The notes beneath the pieces were generated by a model. It had not been told where the DNA came from. It ran no database searches and worked only from the letters and a program-made list of their open reading frames with translations. A stretch of DNA of 64,000 bases from Daucus carota subsp. sativus (Eukaryota > Streptophyta > Magnoliopsida > Apiales > Apiaceae), in NCBI RefSeq assembly GCF_001625215.2, contig NC_030384.2, positions 37,420,390-37,484,389 of the forward strand. Reading direction: 5' to 3'. The translations under genes were made by a program, and so were the position numbers. Within the stretch, counting starts at the first letter, position 1. Every line of letters starts with the position of its first letter. Of this stretch, positions 1-14,500 are shown piece by piece.

Positions 1-589
1 GACATACAAACAAGAAACATGAAAATAACTAAATGAAAGCATCTTTTTTTATGCAATTTAAATTGCGTGAAAAATTTGTAAAACGTTTTTTGTGAAACGT
101 AGGGAGTATAAGAAAAAGAGAGAGGAGAGATTTTTTAGAAGCATATTAAGAAGTTAATTACATTTAAAGGATCTTTATAATAGGTTTCATCTAATAATAT
201 CAAGGTAGGTGCTTGAGAATTAATATAATAGTCTTTATTTGTTTTTCATCCACAATTTCACTCATTTGCTAAAGCATCAACTGACACGTAGCTGGAACAA
301 CATATATTTGCAATTGTGTGTCCTCATTAAAAGTGGTATAAAATAAAATCATGTTTTAGTAAGCCAGTTATGCACTTACAAGAGTACATTGTAATTTAAG
401 GCTAGTCTTTACTACGGTGCAAATAAAAAATTTAAATTCAAGACGATTTCATTTAGTTTAATGTCTAAAAGAGTATTCTTCACATCTTTAAAGTAGATCA
501 TCATATAGTTACAATACTGCAAAATTAGATACTAGGTATGACCTATTAAGATTTGCTACATCAAGATCAAGTTTTAAAATGCCAAAGGA

Positions 590-618
590 GATGATGAGAT
601 GATGATGATGATGATGAT
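590..618. repeat. (ATG)n trinucleotide microsatellite
   Basis: About nine near-perfect ATG/GAT units lie inside the presumed PTB intron. The ORF through it on the minus strand gives a run of histidines, which is only a product of the repeat. Confidence 0.9.
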
Positions 619-1255
619 AAAGAATAATAAAAATTAAAGGAATTTTATCAGCGGAACACTGCATTCGAGTGCAGGTCAGGTATATATTGCAACAGAGATC
701 AATTAAATTCTCTAATATAACTTTAGCCACTATGCTTCTGTGAGACAGTAATGCAGAAGTATTAACATGCAGATGATAAAATCTTTATAATTACAGCCAG
801 CATCAGGAATGCTATATTTCCAACACGGAACTGGTAGATGCTTAAGTTTTGCCTATAACTTCAGCACCAACAAATTCAATCCGAGATTACAAGAAACTGA
901 GTTTAAGAGCAATGGATAATCAACAGTGTGTGTATGGCTTTCAAATGATAAAGACAGTTGCAGGACATCTCATTAAGAACCATGTTATCGACTATAGGTG
1001 CTGATAAGTGAGTATGCAGCCTTTCATGAACATAAATATGCAGAGACTGGCAACAAAGTTATTATATGGATCAACTCAACACGTTTATGGTGCTATAGGG
1101 AAATTACATCGTAGATGTACCAGCAATTCTTTAAAAAAGAAAAAGTTTCTTCTGATCAACAGTTTCCATCTTAACAAATTTAGAGATAGTAACGGTGATG
1201 GATGTTATCATACTTGTGTTTTTGACAATTGTGCAATATAAATACGAATTTTCTA

Positions 1256-1426
1256 TGGTGTGCCCAAGGGCACACAATAGTCACTAACTCTCATGAAAAT
1301 TCTAGCTTTTGATTGGTTGATGGATAATAAATGTAAATAGCCCCCCTGCATTCACATCAATTCTACCAATCAAAACAAGCCATTTTCATGAAAGTTGGTG
1401 CTTATTGTGTGCCCTTGGGCACACAT
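1256..1426. mobile_element. MITE-like inverted-repeat element with palindromic ends
   Basis: The left end GTGTGCCCAAGGGCACAC (1258-1275) and right end GTGTGCCCTTGGGCACAC (1407-1424) are each near-perfect short palindromes and are reverse complements of each other. The inverted repeat continues inward through CTCATGAAAAT on the left and ATTTTCATGA on the right. The element is about 170 bp and has no coding capacity. The target duplication is unclear, so the superfamily is not assigned. Confidence 0.7.
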
Positions 1427-1742
1427 TAGAAAAACCGATATAAATATAGATTACAGTCGAACAAACTCTTCAACAACTACCTTCTCAGAAACTATATTTA
1501 AATTAATAGTAATTCGCTGGATTGAAAAACTTAAATGCATAAATACAAATCACGCATCCTAGTTTTTGGCAGATAAAGGGCAGATAGAAGTTTATTTTCA
1601 CACTTCCAAGACGAAGCACGGAATTTCAGTGGAAGCATGTCATTTATTTATCCTCTACCCACAAGGCATCATTACCACAAACACTATCAAACACTTCAAT
1701 GATAAGCTATTTCAACATACACATTCATAAAGGGTTCACACC

Positions 1743-3290
1743 AATCCAGAATACTAACCTCGTCTCCTCGTCCTTGTGCATTCTGTTCAACAGTAGTTAG
1801 TTCTTGGTGAGATGAAAACTGGATGTAAACATTTCTTCCCCTGGACATAGTAGTCAGATATTGAGCAACCAATCAAGATAAATGAAACAACACACTATAC
1901 ACATGGGAAATGGAAAATAGAGTGTGGTTTTAATAATACAAACTGAAAACATACCTTATGCTCGGCTGAACATTTGTGTAGAATTGTAATGCATTCACGG
2001 CTGTAGTAACATCTTGCATTTGGAGAAGAGCCTGCACCCGAGGATCCAATATGCAACCAAGTTCGTAAATAAGTTCATTGCTAAACCCTTCCTGGGCCTT
2101 GCTAAAAAGAGCTCCTTTTACATGACAGCAGAGAACATACCTGATTTTTTGCACGAAGCATCACCAGTTTGGTAATAACTCCAAAAGGCTGAAACAGCTG
2201 AAGCAAATCATTCTGCAGAAACAACGTCATATTAATATTATCAGTATGAGCAAACAATATTAGTTATATATAATATAAGACTCAAGTATTTCCGGTGGAT
2301 CCAGGAAGCAAGTCTAAGATCCCAAGGTACACCCCACTATAGGTATTAAAATGAACCTGGGAATGCCAGCAAACACACTGTATATATACATGGAGATGTG
2401 ATAGTTGATCATACTTCCAACCACCACGGGATATTTAACACTTAGATAACTCATTGTAGAATTGTAGAGGTGATGGTAATCCTCCAAGGACTTTGAGTTA
2501 ATTGTTGCTCCATTCTTTTATCAAATAGAACACGTTTTATGTAGTAAAAAACGTTTACCGTTTTTCAGCTAAACATGAACCTCAATTGCACTGAAAATCT
2601 ATTTGTTCGACCATCGACTATTTAATTTTTAAAACTTCTCAATAATAAACACACAAAGACCTAAACTTTTATCAAAATAACCACTTACAAACATTATAAT
2701 CAAGACCTGGAAAATACACTCAACTAAAGAGAAAGAATATACCTCAGAAATCTCATGGCCCACATTGCGCACATGGATAACTTTAGAAGGCTCCGCCATT
2801 TGAAAATTTTCCTAAGTAAAAAAGATATCATTACCGTAGAACCGGAATAAATAAACATTCAATAAATAATTTAAAAATTATTTCCAATCCATCCATAACA
2901 ATAAATACAATGTAATTGTAGCTTCGATACACCAATAATTTTTACGAATTTAATTCTCCGGTACCACGGGTATTCATTCATCGAGGTTTAACTCAGTACA
3001 CCGAGAAGCAACATAACGCAGATTATCTACTGCCTCTATTCTAAATCATAAAATACATGAGATTAAATTCCAAAGAAAGTACGATTAAGCTGTGAGTGTA
3101 TCGATAGTGATATCTAAAAATCAATTAAGTGTTCGCATCGAGAGACAACACAAGAGAGTTGAAGTAAAAGATTATATGAATATATTTGTGTACCTCCGGC
3201 GATGATTGTGGTGTCTCCGGCGTGAATCGCTGTTGATGTTCACTCTTTCTGTTCTGGTTTTTAGGTCGTCCGGCGGCGCCAATTAAAATT
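1743..3290 (-). CDS. PTB3: Polypyrimidine tract-binding protein (PTB3-like), 5' part, cut by the left window edge
   Basis: PTB proteins are nuclear and cytoplasmic RNA-binding proteins that bind pyrimidine-rich tracts and control alternative splicing. The minus strand gives four coding exons with clean GT-AG borders: 2799-2743, 2212-2141, 2031-1955 and 1840-1759, 96 codons in all, starting MAEPSKVIHVRNVGHEISE. RNP2 of RRM1 is IHVRNV; then come NDLLQLFQPFGVITKL, ALLQMQD and the start of the linker (VYIQFSSHQELTTVEQN). The start ATG at 2799-2797 lies 12 nt inside exon 2; a non-coding first exon seems to end at 3194 (GGAG|gtac) with its intron ending at 2812. A TATA-like run near 3300-3306 suits transcription from about 3275. 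The next expected exon (PNRILLVTIHHMLYP in homologues) was not found before position 1, so intron 4 is at least 1.7 kb and RRM2-4 lie outside. The family call is from remembered homologues and is strong. Confidence 0.9.
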
Positions 3291-4923
3291 GCTACGTCAT
3301 ATATATCTCTTCGCTGTATCTAATCTATCACTTTATTACTCGCACTATTTTCTGCCTCCCACACATCACATAATTATTATTGCCCTTTTTTCTGTAACTT
3401 AACGTTTTATTTTTGTTTTACAAAAATTATTATCTTAAAAAAATACAATCATTATTTATATCATTATTTTTAAGATATAATTTAATTTAAAATATTATTC
3501 AATAAATAATTATATTATATAAAATTAATTTAACTACAATTTTAAATATTATTTCATACCAAATATTTATATTATTAGAAAAAATAAATAAATATTTATA
3601 ACAGTTCCAATTAAAAATATAAAATGAGTATTTATTAATATAATCTGATATTAAAAATTACTTTGTGGTTAGAATGAGATTATCCTAATATTAGTTATAT
3701 TTTATACTATAAATTAAATTACTTTTTTGTCTCTCTACAAATATTCGCTTAAAATATTATTTGTAATTTAGATCATTCTTTTCAAAATTTGTTATTAAGT
3801 TCTGAGAAATCACAACACCCATGTTTTTATTAATTTTGATACAAACATGTTCTCTTTAACTAAGTTTGTATCAAGTCCCGTTTATATCGACGGTCATGAT
3901 AATATTCCGTCAGACGAATTATTTATGAGAATCACGAGGTTATAAAACCGACATGTACAATCTCAATCTCAGATAAAGATAGTCGATTTCGTTGTTATGA
4001 TCAATGTGGTACGTTTAAACGGGTATATAATCTATCTTGTATTGTTCCTGACAAAGATGCTAAGTCTTATTCAAATAATTAGTATACCAGTCGAGGGTTG
4101 TGTTCAAATGAAGTTGAAAAGGGGAGGTCTATAACTGAATTTGTGAAAAAATAAAAGTCTACTACAAACACAGTCTTATATTGCTAATTGTGACATCGGT
4201 TGTAATCTTTTTCCATAATGTCTACAAGATAACTAACGATGAGAATATGATAATAATTTTTTTAAGTGTAACGAACTTCAATATCCATGTGTCTTATTAT
4301 TATAGTATTTTAATTTATAAAGCTAATATATTGTTTATCTATAAATAATCTTGAAAAAAATAAATTTATATTAATCAAAGGATAAATATATTAATATGTG
4401 TCTACAAATATAGTTCGAGTTATCATATCTAAAGCATACAATTAAATACATACAAAACTCATTAACTAATCGTATGTCTATTTAAAAGAGGTAACAAATT
4501 TGGTATCTGTTGTTGACTTGTTTTAACAGAGGACTCGAATACTTTATATCTCATCGGTGTGGTGTATTATAAATACCCCTGTTTTACTCGGCTGGCGTCC
4601 TTGTTTGTGCGCTAACATCATTTATAACATCTCAACATCACAAATGAATATATATAGGATTCATCAATGCAACATTAGTTTATACCAATATCTCGTATAT
4701 CTCTAAAACGTTTGATCCAATAGTATTTTTTGACAAATACTTGATCTTTGTTAAAGTCTTCTGAACATAATCATGATTTTGTTATTTTTATATTTTCTTT
4801 TAAGTTGTTTCCTGCTTAATTTTTTTTTCCCATTTTGTGCAAGTTGTTCTATTTTCCTAGATTTCTATCAACTTTCTATGGAAACAAATTAAAATATAAA
4901 CTTCCAGCAAAGATGCATATTAT

Positions 4924-4932
4924 ATCTATCTA

Positions 4933-4974
<42 letters not shown>
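4924..4974. repeat. (ATCT)n(TA)n microsatellite
   Basis: A few ATCT units lead into about twenty uninterrupted TA units. Similar TA runs occur at 13198-13230, 16258-16293, 45679-45701, 47371-47407 and 58388-58401. Confidence 0.9.
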
Positions 4975-4976
<2 letters not shown>

Positions 4977-5694
4977 ATATTGAGATATCTTGAGTGTTTT
5001 CCCACTTCTTTGTAGTATTAATATTTTGATCACTTACTCGCGAAGACCTCATCGTGATCCACTCCAGTTTCTATCAACTTATTCAACTCGAGTCTTTTGT
5101 TAACACGTGAAAATTTAAATATAATCATATGCATGAACGGTAAAACCATGATCTCATTCACATATTTTCATCTCGATAGTTCTCGACACAAGTACTAATA
5201 TAACATCAATTATTACAAGTCGAAGAGGTAGAAGTGACCACTGATACCCTTACTTTAAAATTCAGCTCTCAAAGTTGTAAATCTTGAAAAGATTATCTTG
5301 TGATTCAATTTTAATTTGCAGTGAACTCCAAAATTAATTCTTCAGCATAATTTGTATTCCCAGTAACTAAATAGTTTTTTTTTTCAACCTAGAATAGACG
5401 AAGGGTTTGCAGTTTTGAGAGTCAACTTTTAAAACTAGAGTTCTAGTCGTTACTTCTTCGCTGTTAGACATTCATCCTCTTTACCGATTAAATCATCTCC
5501 GCTCTTCCATCTTCTCTTTTATTTATCAGTTTTATTAATAAAAATCAATAATTCACCCTTTTTGGGTGATTTCTTATTGAGTACCATGTCATCAAGGTCG
5601 TTAGTCGTGCCAATTTTTTGGTATGTTTATGTTTGTTTTGATGTTTTTGTGTGTTTTGTTATGGTTTTCGGTAACGTTTTCATGAAGGACTTAC

Positions 5695-5976
5695 ATGGTA
5701 TTTTGGATGATCTGTAAGGCTTGCATCACATATAACACGGTGGTTAATATCGCAAGTGTTCACTTTTCACGACAAAAAGTTGTTCATGCTTTGAGGTCAT
5801 TTGTTGATTCAATATCAATTAATGTAACTAATAATTTTGAAAATTGGGCTACAGATGATACTTATGTGAAGGTCAACTGCGATGATATTATGTTCACAAC
5901 TGATGTAGGTTGGAATTCTATAAATTTGATTGTAATACTTTTTAGATTGCAAGAATTTAAATATTCTATGTGTTAA
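5695..5976 (+). pseudogene. Possible decayed RNase H fragment of a non-LTR retroelement
   Basis: A 93-codon ORF contains WATDDTYVKVNCDDIMF, which loosely resembles the W..P....KVNCDG start of the RNase H domain of plant LINEs. The following residues do not clearly continue the fold, and no reverse transcriptase is seen nearby. This is a weak call; it may be chance. Confidence 0.2.
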
Positions 5977-6378
5977 GCGATCTGAAAACAAAACATGTAT
6001 ATGTTTAGCTCGTTTTTTTATTCATAATCAGGTTGTAATTGACAGTTTGAGGATTTGTCTCGTCTGAGTTTTAATAATTTATTAGATTCTCCGTTTTTCA
6101 TAAAAAAAATAGTTTTCCAACCTAATAATTGTATCAAAAAGTATATTTTTACAAAATTAAAGAAAAAGAATATTGTTCACTATACAATTCCAAAGGCTGC
6201 TAATCACACATTCTTTGGATCTGGAATGTCACTACTTTATTACATAGCAAATCCAATGAAATCAAATTCGCAGGTCGCACTAACAAGCATCTGCTCCTGA
6301 TCAGCACCTTTTATTACACGACACACACACACACTTGACATAAATAGAAACCAGATCATCGGAGTCTGATGCTCAAGC

Positions 6379-6879
6379 ATGGCCTTAGTAACAACAGCTG
6401 AAGTCTGCGACGCCAACCCCCAGCTCATCGTCAGCGGCGAGCTGCGAGCCCTCCAACCCATCTTCCAGATCTACGGCAGACGCCAAGTCTTCTGTGGGCC
6501 CGTCGTCACTCTCAAAGTCTTCGAAGACAACGTTCTTGTCCGGGAATTCCTCGAGGAGAAAGGCAACGGCCGCGTCCTCGTCGTCGACGGCGGCGCCAGC
6601 CAGCGCTGCGCCATCCTGGGCGGCAATCCGGTGGTCCAGGCCCAGAATAATGGGTGGGCTGGGATAATTGTGAATGGGTGTGTGAGAGATGTGGATGAGA
6701 TTAATGGGTGTGATATTGGGGTTCGTGCGCTGGCTTCGCATCCGATGAAGGCGAGTAAGAAGGGGATTGGGGAGAAACATGTGCCTGTGATGGTGGGGGG
6801 GACTAGGATTTTTGATGGTGAGTGGATTTATGCTGATACTGATGGCATTCTTGTTTCCAAGATGGAGTTGTCTGTTTGA
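6379..6879 (+). CDS. RraA-like protein / putative 4-hydroxy-4-methyl-2-oxoglutarate aldolase
   Basis: This single-exon gene encodes 166 aa, the normal length for plant RraA-like proteins. The family includes bacterial RNase E inhibitor RraA and class II HMG/CHA aldolases, which cleave 4-hydroxy-4-methyl-2-oxoglutarate to pyruvate using a divalent metal. Older annotation as a menaquinone methyltransferase is a misnomer. Visible motifs are VLVVDGGASQRCAILGG (residues 67-82) and GWAGIIVNGCVRDVDEI (92-108); R103-D104 match the Arg-Asp pair used in HMG aldolases. No targeting peptide is evident, so it is probably cytosolic. The start is the first in-frame ATG (AGCATGGCC) and gives the usual N-terminus. 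Base use changes sharply at about 6640: codons before it mostly end in C, codons after it mostly in G or T. The 131-codon ORF on the other strand is a shadow of the first half. Confidence 0.88.
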   Translation: MALVTTAEVCDANPQLIVSGELRALQPIFQIYGRRQVFCGPVVTLKVFEDNVLVREFLEEKGNGRVLVVDGGASQRCAILGGNPVVQAQNNGWAGIIVNGCVRDVDEINGCDIGVRALASHPMKASKKGIGEKHVPVMVGGTRIFDGEWIYADTDGILVSKMELSV

Positions 6880-9800
6880 GCAGTGGAGTGCTTTTCGGGG
6901 TATGTTTCGGGTTTCTGTTATTGATTGTGTTGTGATTTTGTAGAATCTTGATGAATTTGGGATGTTATGAACTTATTATTGATGTGATCTTGACCCTTTG
7001 TGTGAGCTCTTGTTTAATGGTCTACGTTGTAAGGCTATTAGTTATATGTTAAACACGTTGTAGAACCATAAATTTATAGTGATGATAATAACCATTATGA
7101 AGATGGGTTGTTATAATTGATATGATCAAACCCTTTTGGGTGATCTTTAAATTAATGATCGACTCCTTTTTAGTTCGTTTCTTTGTGGTTTCATAATTCT
7201 GATCTTTTGACTTGTGTAGTATGGTTTCGATTTATAGAGTAGATGCTTCATCTTTTGCAAACTGGATAGTTATTGTAGAGTGATTTTCGGAGTTTAGGCT
7301 GTATAAAGATAAGTTGCTAGGTGGTTGGTGAAGCATTAGATTCATTATCATTTTATTTTTTTTTGGAAAAATGTTTATGGTTTGAATTGTACAAGTGTCT
7401 GTTTGTCAAATTTAAGGGTGCAGTGATTGTTTGTTACAATCAATATCAAGGAGATGCTTTGAGTGATCTCTCTTAATGATCTACTTTTTAGGTTTATTAT
7501 GCTTTGTGATTAATGTTTTCACTCTTTTGATTCATGTCTTATCCCTTTTGTGATTCGCAAACTGAATCGAGATATTTTCGAAGTATAGCTGTTTTCAAAC
7601 ACAAAAAGGTAGTTGTTTTATGGTACAAAGAATATTTCCTCTTATCTAGTTGGTGAATCTGTTGATTCGAAGTTCTTTTTTGTGGAAGTTTTTGGTTTAA
7701 TAGATTAAATTAGGACTTGCACTTACTGAAAGAACTTTTACTTGTAAATGGTATTCCGATTCCGAGGCGATTGAGAAATGGCTTCTTGCTGAAAGAACAA
7801 AATATAATAGTCTCGTAACTTAAAGAGAGAAAGAATTTAGGTTCTTGTTTTATAGAAGGAGATTGTCACATATAAGGACCTCTTTTGTCAGTTTTGTGTG
7901 AATGGTCAGTATACCACCTACATAATTACCAAGTCATCTGCTTTAATTAGCAAGACACTGATGAGTTGGTTACACATGGAAGCTTTTTTAAGTGTTTTTT
8001 TTCCCTTCGAATTTTCATTTTCAGTCTATTTTTTGTTTTCCCGTCCTTTTATCTTGCTTTGTACTATAAATCTCTGTTCTTAGACTAGAGAAAACTATTA
8101 ATGGTAAGAATCCATTTTCTCTAATCACACTCTGTACTAACCATATGTACCTTGCCAGTTGCCTCCATATGCTTTTGATAATTTATGCGGTGTGGCGTGT
8201 TTTGTAGCTTAAGTTTGTATACAGAATGATAAACTGCATGTCATTTTGATTCACAAAGTTTTTAGTTTAAAAACAGTGTAAAAGGGATCAAATCTTTGTA
8301 GTAACAAAATAAACATGTTTCCATGAATGTCAAGGAGATGTTATCTCGAGACTGGAGCCAATTTCTGATTTGGATTTTACTCTTCAGACTTTGGATGCTA
8401 GAATTAGAACCTCATGCTTACTCCCTACAAGGAAAAGCCAAATACTGTTGGTGACTAATGAAAATTAGGAAGAACTGCTGAAATAGTTGTTGAGATTCCA
8501 GAAGTTCTCATTGCATTTTTTTTATCATTGGATAACTTATTTTATGATGAAAGGTTTTAGAAAGACTAACGAGGGCTTAGTATGTTTTCTGATCTCTATA
8601 TACCTTGAGAATAACTATATTTAATAAATATAGCGTAGAACAGATGGAGTTAATGTGCCAGTGACACCACAAATTACGGACAAGAGGATTAAATGATTAA
8701 CCGTGAGGGTGGCTAGAAATTTGGAACACAAGACTATTGTACCTGCAGTAGTGTGGAAATTGTACTCATTCTAGCATAAGTAATTTCTCTTCACGCCTGC
8801 AATTTGTAGTTTGGGGACTATAGGGAAAATTTCCTCACCTTGCTTCAAATCCTCATCTTCAGCTCACATTGCTTTTGCATTGGATGCCAGTCCTTGTCAA
8901 ACATGTCTGCCATATTCACCATTTGGCTGTTATTGGCCTCAGCCGAGGGATAAGTATCAACAATCTCAGTCCGAGATTATCATGCAGATAGCCTTTGCTA
9001 TTATGAACACTCATGGTTTCCAAGATCCCACTATACATTGATGTAAAACAAAATCTTCTTTCTCTAACCCTGTTTTGCAAAGAATGTTGACACTAGCCAT
9101 CCTCTAGAAATAAAACACGTTACACTTGCACTTTTTTGCTTTTATATTCTTGTTATGTGTTCCAGAATTCCGAATACATTTTTCATTCAACTTGCTCGGG
9201 ATTAGCAATTGTTGTCGGAGACCGTAAAGGTTGCAGATTACTCCATCGCTAATGAGTACTGTTAGGTATCCCTTAGGTCTTTGAGAAACACATCATCCTC
9301 ATTACAGACGGTGATACCAATATAATTTGTTTATTTTCTTTGCTAAATGTGATGCCAAATTGCCAATCTAACTGGATACTGGTGTTTCCCTTGGCAAAAC
9401 GCACTGTCCCCCAACTCCCAGGGAAAATGACTGAAAAGGAATTGCATATGTACAGAGGAAGAAGTTCCTCAAGAAAGAGAAAGGTAGAGGTGGAGCTTCT
9501 AGTCATTATCACACGGCTATGCTGAAACCCCTGTCAGGCTGTCGCAACAAATGTTTGAATCCCATGGCTCTTTTGATATATTTCTGATCTTAACTTGAGT
9601 TGCATACACCTCCCATCCCAGGTCCCCAACACCAGAAAGGCGATTACAATGGTCCAGCTCTTGTAAGAAAGTCCACAGAACTTCCAATGTACCCATTTTT
9701 TTTAATGAATTTATAATATTTTTAAAAGTTTAATTTTCTCAAGTCATTTCCTCTTAAACTTTTTTCCCAACAAAATTGACATGTTAAACGGCATTTTAGA

Positions 9801-10080
9801 ATCCCTTCCTTCGCAAGTCCTAATAGAAGAAAACACTTCAACGGCCTCCTTGAAGAAAACACATCAATGGCCTGCGCTGCTCAACTACTTAATTGAAGTG
9901 TCTTATCTTCTCAATAGTTCTCATGGTCGATTTTCATAATTTTACTTATTACTACCACACATTGACCCCTTGCTAAATGCTAATGATAAAGCAAACACAT
10001 TACTACCACTAATGATGGCAGTAATTTTGCAATTCACAGCACATTATAGCTTAACAGAAAACTTTCAAATCTAGAAACTC
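6880..10080. other. Intergenic region with two unassigned exon-like stretches
   Basis: Downstream of the RraA-like gene I see no complete gene. Two stretches look exon-like. One is at 8811-9040, after a plausible acceptor (TTTGTAG), with a 76-codon open frame rich in Ser, Pro and Gln. The other is at 9430-9484, after CTCCCAG, reading GKMTEKELHMYRGRSSSRKR before a possible donor. I recognise neither, and they may be fragments of a dead gene. 3' sequence of the L3 gene occupies roughly 10080-10292. Confidence 0.4.
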
Positions 10081-10292
10081 AATAGACAAACTTATTTGGA
10101 AAAGATCTAGCAATTGATAAAAGCAAAGGTCCAGCAGCCAGCAAGTACCACAATTTCAAAAACTGATCCCAATATAAAAATCTCAACAAAACAAACATTG
10201 ATTCTATTGTACTCAAAACTTTAACATTTAAAGTACTCAAATAAGCATGGAAAATAACTAAAAGCATCAGAACTCGGTCACCAATGATATGA

Positions 10293-12488
<2,196 letters not shown>

Positions 12489-12846
12489 TCAACAACGCGC
12501 AACAAACTAATCACATTAAACCCCAGAAAACATATCTACACAAAAAAGCCATAAATCGATAAACGAAACATATATCAATCTATACAAACCCCACAACGTG
12601 TATCGAGATTAAAACAGAATTATTAAACATAACAGAGCTCCACATTTTCAAAAACATAATAATCATTGAATTTTCGTATACATAAACAAGGTCGAGAGAG
12701 AATTTCACATACAAGAAAATGAATATGAGAATGAAAGAACAATTAATGGAAACGAAATGTGAATAGAGTGTGTGAGAGAATGAGAGAGGGAGAACCTGAG
12801 TAGTGTGCGCTTGAGGCTGTGCGGCGAAGGCAGATGAAAATGTATT

Positions 12847-12996
12847 AAACCCTAGCTAGCTCGCTATATGTAGCGTCAGGGTGTGTGAGAAACTGGGCTT
12901 TGGTGATAGACTTGGGCTTTTAGAATGCATCCCCTGGTTGTATCTGACTTTTGGGCGGAACGGAGATCGAGCCCGTTTATCTGGGTTTCAAGCCCA
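12847..12996 (-). promoter_or_regulatory. L3 promoter: telo-box and three site II elements
   Basis: AAACCCTA (telo-box) is at 12847-12854. Site II cores (TGGGCY on either strand) are at 12894-12899, 12913-12918 and 12991-12996. A TATA-like CTATATG lies near 12863-12869. Telo-box plus site II is the well-known pairing in plant ribosomal protein promoters, and its position just upstream of L3 supports that role. Confidence 0.8.
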
Positions 12997-13198
12997 TTTT
13001 TTATTTAATCCCGATATATAATAAGGCAAAAATCCGTTTAAATTAAAAAAAAAAATTAGATTCAGAATTAGTAGGATGTATTTTTGTGAATAATTTAATT
13101 TTTCTAATTGAAGTCAATTTCGAAAATAAAACAAATAATTTATTAAACTTATTTTTATTACTATATTTTTAATTTTTAATGACACACAAGTTATATAT

Positions 13199-13234
<36 letters not shown>

Positions 13235-13291
13235 GATTATCCAAATAAATATTTCAACATAGTACTTATTACATTAGATCATGATAAATTA

Positions 13292-13719
13292 GAACAAAGT
13301 TCCATGTAGTCCACATATTTACCGTAGTACCGTAGACCACGTATGTTCTGCAACTATATAATGACATAAAAACATTGCAAAATGTGTTATTTTGCAAATC
13401 ATGTTCTATAAACATCATTATTTTGTTAAAAATTTTGACAATCCTAAACATTCTACAAGTTAAATAGTGAAAAACACATTATTCTGCAAAACATGTTAAG
13501 TTTGCAGAACATATTTTCATATTACAGAACATATGTGTTCTACTTGTCGAACATAAATGATTTTCAATATTTTTCATGAAATAGTGATATTTATAGAATG
13601 TATTTCACAAAATAACAAATTTCATACATTTTGCCATCTTTTTATGCCATTCTATAATTGCAGAACATACGTGGTCTACGGTACTACAGTAAATATGTGG
13701 ACTACATGGAACTTAACTC
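13292..13719. mobile_element. Mutator-like foldback MITE with 10-bp target duplication
   Basis: The element is flanked by direct repeats TGATAAATTA at 13282-13291 and 13720-13729. Its ends are inverted: AAGTTCCATGTAGTCCACAT on the left and its complement on the right. The complementarity continues with small indels to about 13460 and back from about 13540, so nearly the whole 428 bp can fold into one hairpin with about 170-bp arms. A 9-10 bp target duplication and long terminal inverted repeats starting with G fit Mutator-like elements. No transposase is present. Confidence 0.8.
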
Positions 13720-13739
13720 TGATAAATTATTATCTTAAA

Positions 13740-14500
13740 TATATCCGAACAATTAATTTTCCGGTCTCGCTTCCTCTTTGTCAAACTCCTGAGATTTCAA
13801 AGCGTGGAACATAATTATACAAGATCGAATCAATTTGGTTGATTGAATCGTTCAAACCAGAAATTTTCAATTTTCTAATTGTTTGGTTTGGTTTCGATTT
13901 AGTAATTAGAAAATCGAAATTTTTCGGTTCAGATTTGGTTTATACTTTTAAACCAACCGAAATAACGACCCTGCAAACCTAACTATTTCATTTAGATTCA
14001 GTTCAATTTATATTAATTTTTATACTTGTTTGTCTTGTTTTGACTAACTTACATTCTTTAATAATGGTATATCTCCAACATTCATAACAATCACATCAAT
14101 AAAAATACATCAAATTTATAGATTTTGATATTTGACTTGTGTTCATGAACACACACTAGACAGACCGGTTTGTATAACATTCAATTGGAATCCAGTTTCT
14201 GAAGTTCCAAAATTGGTTAACCCAGCAATCACCCTGATACTTTAGCTGTATTTGAAAGTCAGCAGTTTAGGAAAAAATGAGAAATTTAGGGTGATTTAAA
14301 GGTTTGACCATTTCAATCCGCTAATGATAGTGTTTGATAGTTAGCGGATTGAAATAGAGGTTTGAGCTCAAAAAGCTAATTTTCAAAAAACTGCTTTGAA
14401 GAGTTTTTGGGTTAGAGGTTTTGGTATGTGTCATAAAAAGTTAATAAGTTAATGAAACAGTTATTTACCAAACAGGTTTACACAATATAAAGAGAGAAAT
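13740..14500. other. Intergenic region with a perfect 15-bp inverted repeat
   Basis: ATTTCAATCCGCTAA at 14310-14324 and its exact complement at 14341-14355 form a stem with a 16-nt loop. Repeated GGTTTGGTTT-like text at 13860-13960 and TTTACCAAACAGG at 14464-14476 suggest fragments of hAT-type or other non-autonomous elements. No intact ends were found. Confidence 0.4.

Larger units (their letters stand above)
1..1758 (-). other. Probable long intron 4 of the PTB3-like gene
   Basis: This AT-rich stretch follows the splice donor at 1758-1757 of the PTB3-like gene. No exon matching the next part of PTB was found on the minus strand. It holds an ATG/GAT trinucleotide repeat (about 590-618) and a small inverted-repeat element (1256-1426), annotated separately. 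Confidence 0.6.
3310..6378. other. AT-rich intergenic region with a TA microsatellite and weak element remnants
   Basis: No gene is supported here. The stretch is very AT-rich. It contains an ATCT/TA microsatellite at about 4924-4974 and a short ACAC run at about 6321-6333 just upstream of the RraA-like gene. A decayed retroelement fragment may lie at 5695-5976 and is annotated separately. Confidence 0.7.

Noticed and set aside
589-620. Histidine-run protein on the minus strand at 509-730
   Set aside because: The His run is only the translation of the ATG trinucleotide repeat.
6385-6780. 131-codon ORF antisense to the RraA-like gene
   Set aside because: It mirrors the C-rich codon pattern of the sense strand, has no family features, and lies entirely over a well-supported gene.
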